Shown here: positions 61,404 to 64,000 of the stretch, piece after piece
Layout: the number at the start of each line of letters is the position of its first letter
Numbering within the stretch: the stretch's first letter is position 1
NCBI GenBank assembly: GCA_910574835.1
Contig: CAJTDE010000002.1
Location: 62,001-126,000 of the forward strand
Direction of reading: 5' to 3'
DNA length: 64,000 nucleotides
Source: Clostridia bacterium
Lineage (GTDB): Bacteria; Bacillota; Clostridia; Lachnospirales; Lachnospiraceae
Notes under the pieces: generated by a model
Seen by the model: only the letters and a program-made list of their open reading frames with translations
What the model was told of the DNA's origin: nothing
The model's database searches: none
Translations under genes and position numbers: made by a program

Positions 61404-61568
61404 ATGTGCCTCTTTTCCTTTACTCTTCACACTCTTTATTAAGCTATGTGTTTTTTCCCCGGTCCATGACTACTTTTTCCGCTTCACAATACGAAATTCA
61501 CAGCCATTTTCTGCCCTTCGAAGACAAAAGTCTCTACTTTAAGGACAGATATGAGGAACATAGTTTAT

Positions 61569-61597
61569 ATAATATATGAAAGGCCTTCGATTGTCAA
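61569..61597 (-). promoter_or_regulatory. Promoter of the lytic transglycosylase gene
   Basis: On the minus strand, TTGACA (61592-61597) and TATTAT (61569-61574) are 17 bases apart, a near-consensus sigma-A promoter about 165 bases before the start codon. The rest of the 61404-61779 gap holds only the csrA terminator. Confidence 0.85.
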
Positions 61598-61691
61598 CCA
61601 ATCTGCCCATGTGCTGGTTACAATTATTTCTGGAAATTGCCCATAAAATCAAGCAATTTTCCATATTTTTTCTATAATTAGAAAAAAATAA

Positions 61692-61754
61692 GAGATTATC
61701 GGGAATACAGGCTAAAAAGATTGCTATTTTTATCCTGTATTTTCCAGTAATCTC
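61692..61754 (-). terminator. Terminator of the flgL-fliW-csrA unit
   Basis: GAGATTATCGGGAATACAGG (61692-61711) pairs, with small mismatches, with CCTGTATTTTCCAGTAATCTC (61734-61754), and on the minus strand the stem is followed by TTATTTTTTTC. It stands 25 bases after the csrA stop. Confidence 0.9.
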
Positions 61755-61779
61755 CATTCTTTCCAAAATAATTAGAGTG

Positions 61780-62013
61780 TTATTTCTCCTCTTTTTTCAT
61801 CATTTTCTTCACGGCGTCCAAAGCCCCGGAATCGGCTTTGGCGGCTTCGCGGTTCACCTTGGCGGCTTCAATCAGCTCTTTGCGGAGGATGGATACATCC
61901 TTTGGGGCTTCGAAGGCTAATTTGATCCAGTCCATGCCAATCTCCAGGACCGTAACCTCTATATTTTCTCCTATGATAACAGATTCATTCTTTTTTCGTT
62001 GTAAAATCAGCAT
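61780..62013 (-). CDS. csrA: RNA-binding translation regulator CsrA
   Basis: 77 residues from the ATG at 62013 (GGGAGG about ten bases upstream). The LILQRKKNESVIIGENIEVTVLEI beta-strand start is typical, followed by a Lys/Ala-rich helical tail that is longer than in E. coli CsrA. In Firmicutes CsrA binds the flagellin mRNA and blocks translation until FliW removes it. Start overlaps the end of fliW, so the two are made together. The flagellin gene is not in this window. Confidence 0.96.
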   Translation of the reverse strand: MLILQRKKNESVIIGENIEVTVLEIGMDWIKLAFEAPKDVSILRKELIEAAKVNREAAKADSGALDAVKKMMKKEEK

Positions 62014-62014
62014 C

Positions 62015-62458
62015 TTACTCTTCCCTCCCTTGCTGCTTCCCCAGGGCATGGCGGAAGGTGTAGGCCGGATCATCCAGAATAATCTGCCGGGCCTCGCGTG
62101 TCTTGGCGTTTACGGCGATTGGGGCTTTCAGATTGGCTGTGCTGTCCGCAATCTCTTCCCGAATTACACCGATCACATAATAGGAAATATCTTCTTCCGC
62201 CGGATCGCCAATGGCGCTGCGATCTGCCGCCGTAATCTTCGGATCGTAATCCGTAAAAAAGGAAAACGGATTCAGCAGAATAAAGCTCAACGCCTCCTCT
62301 TCCAGAGATTGCAGGCAGATCAGGGTGTCCGACTCCTCGTCAAAGGGAATGGGCAAAAATTCCTTCTGCTCCTCAAACCCAAACAGCCCTTCCGAAAAAT
62401 GAATGGCTTCCTCGGCCGTGTACTCAATTTCTCCAAAATATTTGTTGTTTATTTTCAT
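62015..62458 (-). CDS. fliW: Flagellar assembly factor FliW
   Basis: 147 residues with the FliW pattern: YFGEIEYTAEEAIHFSEGLFGFEE at the start and a C-terminal RQIILDDPAYTFRHAL. FliW binds either flagellin or CsrA. Free flagellin takes FliW away, so CsrA then represses flagellin translation. Next to csrA with a near-overlapping junction, this is the intact two-gene switch. Confidence 0.96.
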   Translation of the reverse strand: MKINNKYFGEIEYTAEEAIHFSEGLFGFEEQKEFLPIPFDEESDTLICLQSLEEEALSFILLNPFSFFTDYDPKITAADRSAIGDPAEEDISYYVIGVIREEIADSTANLKAPIAVNAKTREARQIILDDPAYTFRHALGKQQGREE

Positions 62459-62552
62459 GTATGACCTCCGTAAAGACTATACTCTTTCCACAGGCTTCCA
62501 TTTCTTCCGCCGGAAAAGAAAGTTTTTTATAAAGGAAAAAAAGGGCTTATTG

Positions 62553-63158
62553 CTAAGCCCTTACATCTAACGGTTCAAAATTGGGATCCGAACTCGGCGG
62601 AACATAGATAGGACCGCCAATATATTCAATCCTTACCTCGGGATGCTGTGTGATGGAAAGCTCAATGTCTCCGGGAACAAATTCAAAGTTCCCATTGGCA
62701 ACCTTCATATCAAAATTCAGCTTATCCATCTGATAATTGATAATGAGATCTCCCGCCTCATAGCTTATATCCACCGGTGCGGAGGGAGTAAAGCCAAGCT
62801 CAAATTCCCCCGTAGGCTGCTGATTCCGGTTCGCAAAAATCTGCCCCAGTACATCCTCTCCAATCTTCGCCTTCAGCATCAATTGCCCCTCCTGTGCCAG
62901 CTGTGCAGTCGCCTGATAAGCGGACTGATGTCCCTTCTGTGCTGTCTGAGCAACACTGGTGGCCGGGGTGGGAACCACTGAGTTCCGCGCCTCAAAGGAA
63001 TCAATATTTAATTTTACCGGCCGGCTTTTGATGGTCATTCCACCCTTATCCCGGCTAATCTCCACCTCCGCAGTTGCATTCTTATACTGCATACGCGCAT
63101 TCTGTATCTTCAATTCATACTGAATCGGTACGGTTGTGATATTAATTAACTGCTTCAT
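62553..63158 (-). CDS. DUF6470 flagellar-operon protein (YviE-like)
   Basis: 201 residues from the ATG at 63158 (GGAGGGG nine bases upstream). The LINITTVPIQYELKIQNA start and the late PGDIELSITQHPEVRIEYIGGPIYVPPSSDP match the DUF6470 family that in Bacillus is called YviE and sits between flgL and fliW. Its function is unknown. The middle is low-complexity, rich in Ala, Gln and Thr. About 90 bases separate it from fliW. Confidence 0.85.
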   Translation of the reverse strand: MKQLINITTVPIQYELKIQNARMQYKNATAEVEISRDKGGMTIKSRPVKLNIDSFEARNSVVPTPATSVAQTAQKGHQSAYQATAQLAQEGQLMLKAKIGEDVLGQIFANRNQQPTGEFELGFTPSAPVDISYEAGDLIINYQMDKLNFDMKVANGNFEFVPGDIELSITQHPEVRIEYIGGPIYVPPSSDPNFEPLDVRA

Positions 63159-63227
63159 ACCATGCTTCCCCTCCAAACCATGTAAATTTCGTTATACTGC
63201 TTACCATACAACCTTTCGCTGCTCTTA

Positions 63228-64000
63228 TTAACTCATAAAGTCAATGAAAGACGGTGAAAGAATGTTTGTTCCTATCTTCAGGGCCGCATTGTATGCGTAT
63301 TGTGCCCAGGAAAATTCCGTGATTGCCTCTGCCATATCCACGTTGACTACATTGTCATACTGCTCGGTCAGGTTGATCTGCTGATCTTCTAACCGGTCCT
63401 TGGTGTTCTCAAGGAAATTGGTTCTGGTACCGATGGTGGTCAGGTTGTCTGCGAGAAGTCCTCTGGCGTCATCGAAGGCGTTCAGGAGTTCTTTGTACTT
63501 TGCCTCATCGAAATCTTCCTGATCCAAAACATCTGCAATCTCTCCGGCCAAGCTGATAAGGTTTTTGCTGTTGCCATTGTCATCCACTCCGTAACCTACC
63601 ACATTAATACCCGGAAGTGATGTGTTAAAAGCACTGGAATTAACTACGTTATTTCCTTCCATTGTCAGACCAAAACCTAAGTCCGTAAACACCTGCTCAT
63701 TGGCCATCTTGCTCAAATCATCCTGTGCATCGGGATGATTAACATCCAGTCCCCGGTACAGAAGCGTCTTCGTTCCATCAGCCTCTGTGCGGAGTTCAAA
63801 AGGCGGCTGCCCTCCGGCCGCTCCGCCGAATACGAATTTGTCTCCGTAGCTGGCATTCATACTCATGGTCATAGATTCCTGGGCCTGCCGGAATGCCTGC
63901 GCATATGTCTTACGCACATCATACGTCCAGTTGGTGCCGTTCATGGCCTCCAGTCCGTACTGCTTACTCAAGTACCGCGCCTGGGTGTTGATCTGTGTGA
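63228..64000 (-). CDS. flgL: Hook-filament junction protein FlgL, N-terminal part beyond the window
   Basis: The frame is open to the right edge, so only the last 257 residues are visible. A TTG at 63971 is internal, not the start, because the reading frame continues upstream (TQINTQARY). The segment SMNASYGDKFVFGGAAGGQPPF and the C-terminal NVDMAEAITEFSWAQYAYNAALKIGTNI helix are typical of the flagellin-like HAP3 family. FlgL joins hook to filament together with FlgK. It heads the visible part of the flgL-DUF6470-fliW-csrA unit. Confidence 0.9.
   Translation of the reverse strand, partial: TQINTQARYLSKQYGLEAMNGTNWTYDVRKTYAQAFRQAQESMTMSMNASYGDKFVFGGAAGGQPPFELRTEADGTKTLLYRGLDVNHPDAQDDLSKMANEQVFTDLGFGLTMEGNNVVNSSAFNTSLPGINVVGYGVDDNGNSKNLISLAGEIADVLDQEDFDEAKYKELLNAFDDARGLLADNLTTIGTRTNFLENTKDRLEDQQINLTEQYDNVVNVDMAEAITEFSWAQYAYNAALKIGTNILSPSFIDFMS

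Overview
The window looks like a chromosomal segment from a motile, anaerobic, Gram-positive Clostridia of Lachnospiraceae type. The reasons are AGGAGG-class ribosome binding sites, TTGACA/TATAAT promoters, a Firmicutes fla/che cluster that uses FliY, CheC, CheD and CheV, the FliW-CsrA pair, a DUF6470 gene in the flgL-fliW-csrA block, and mid-range GC. A species cannot be named from the sequence alone. Most genes lie on the minus strand. No rRNA, tRNA, CRISPR array, prophage or transposase was recognised.

Left part (1-28.4 kb). A minus-strand cassette of MoxR-type AAA ATPase, DUF5682 protein, VWA protein and SWIM zinc-finger protein (5411 to the left edge) has the order of E. coli yehL-yehM-yehP-yehQ. 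Next come a COG3910-like ATPase, a small acidic protein, a GNAT acetyltransferase and a coiled-coil protein. A sucrose module follows (LacI regulator, PTS EIIBCA, GH32 hydrolase) with two perfect operators around a consensus promoter. Then come tyrS behind a REC-GGDEF diguanylate cyclase, a CapA-like protein, an AT-rich island with a HipA-like kinase plus DUF3037 pair, an OPT transporter coupled to a PqqD-like protein, mscL, an NCS2 purine permease, a membrane protein with a RyR-like C-terminus, a lipoprotein, an ABC-F ATPase and a PilZ protein.

Signalling block (28.7-33.5 kb). A hybrid histidine kinase lies behind a REC/HD-GYP/GGDEF protein. With the PilZ protein, the REC-GGDEF protein and a degenerate EAL-HDOD protein this makes five candidate c-di-GMP genes next to the motility genes.

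Motility block (33.6 kb to the right edge). One long transcription unit can be traced from a promoter at about 60.5 kb to a terminator at about 33.55 kb. It carries rod, basal body, hook, motor, switch, export, sigma-28 and chemotaxis genes. A separate flgL-DUF6470-fliW-csrA unit ends in a strong terminator at 61.7 kb, and a lytic transglycosylase has its own promoter. Departures from the usual layout are flgC displaced between cheY and fliY, no fliL, flhF or flhG at their usual sites, no cheA/W/B/R in the window, and a FliY whose linker carries two copies of a FliM-like CheY-binding peptide.

Three different long hairpin elements (tandem 173-bp units in the sucrose operon leader with a decayed copy upstream of the AAA gene, a 220-bp inverted repeat at 28.5 kb, and a 94-bp hairpin flanked by 12-bp direct repeats at 37.9 kb) are the main mobile-looking features.
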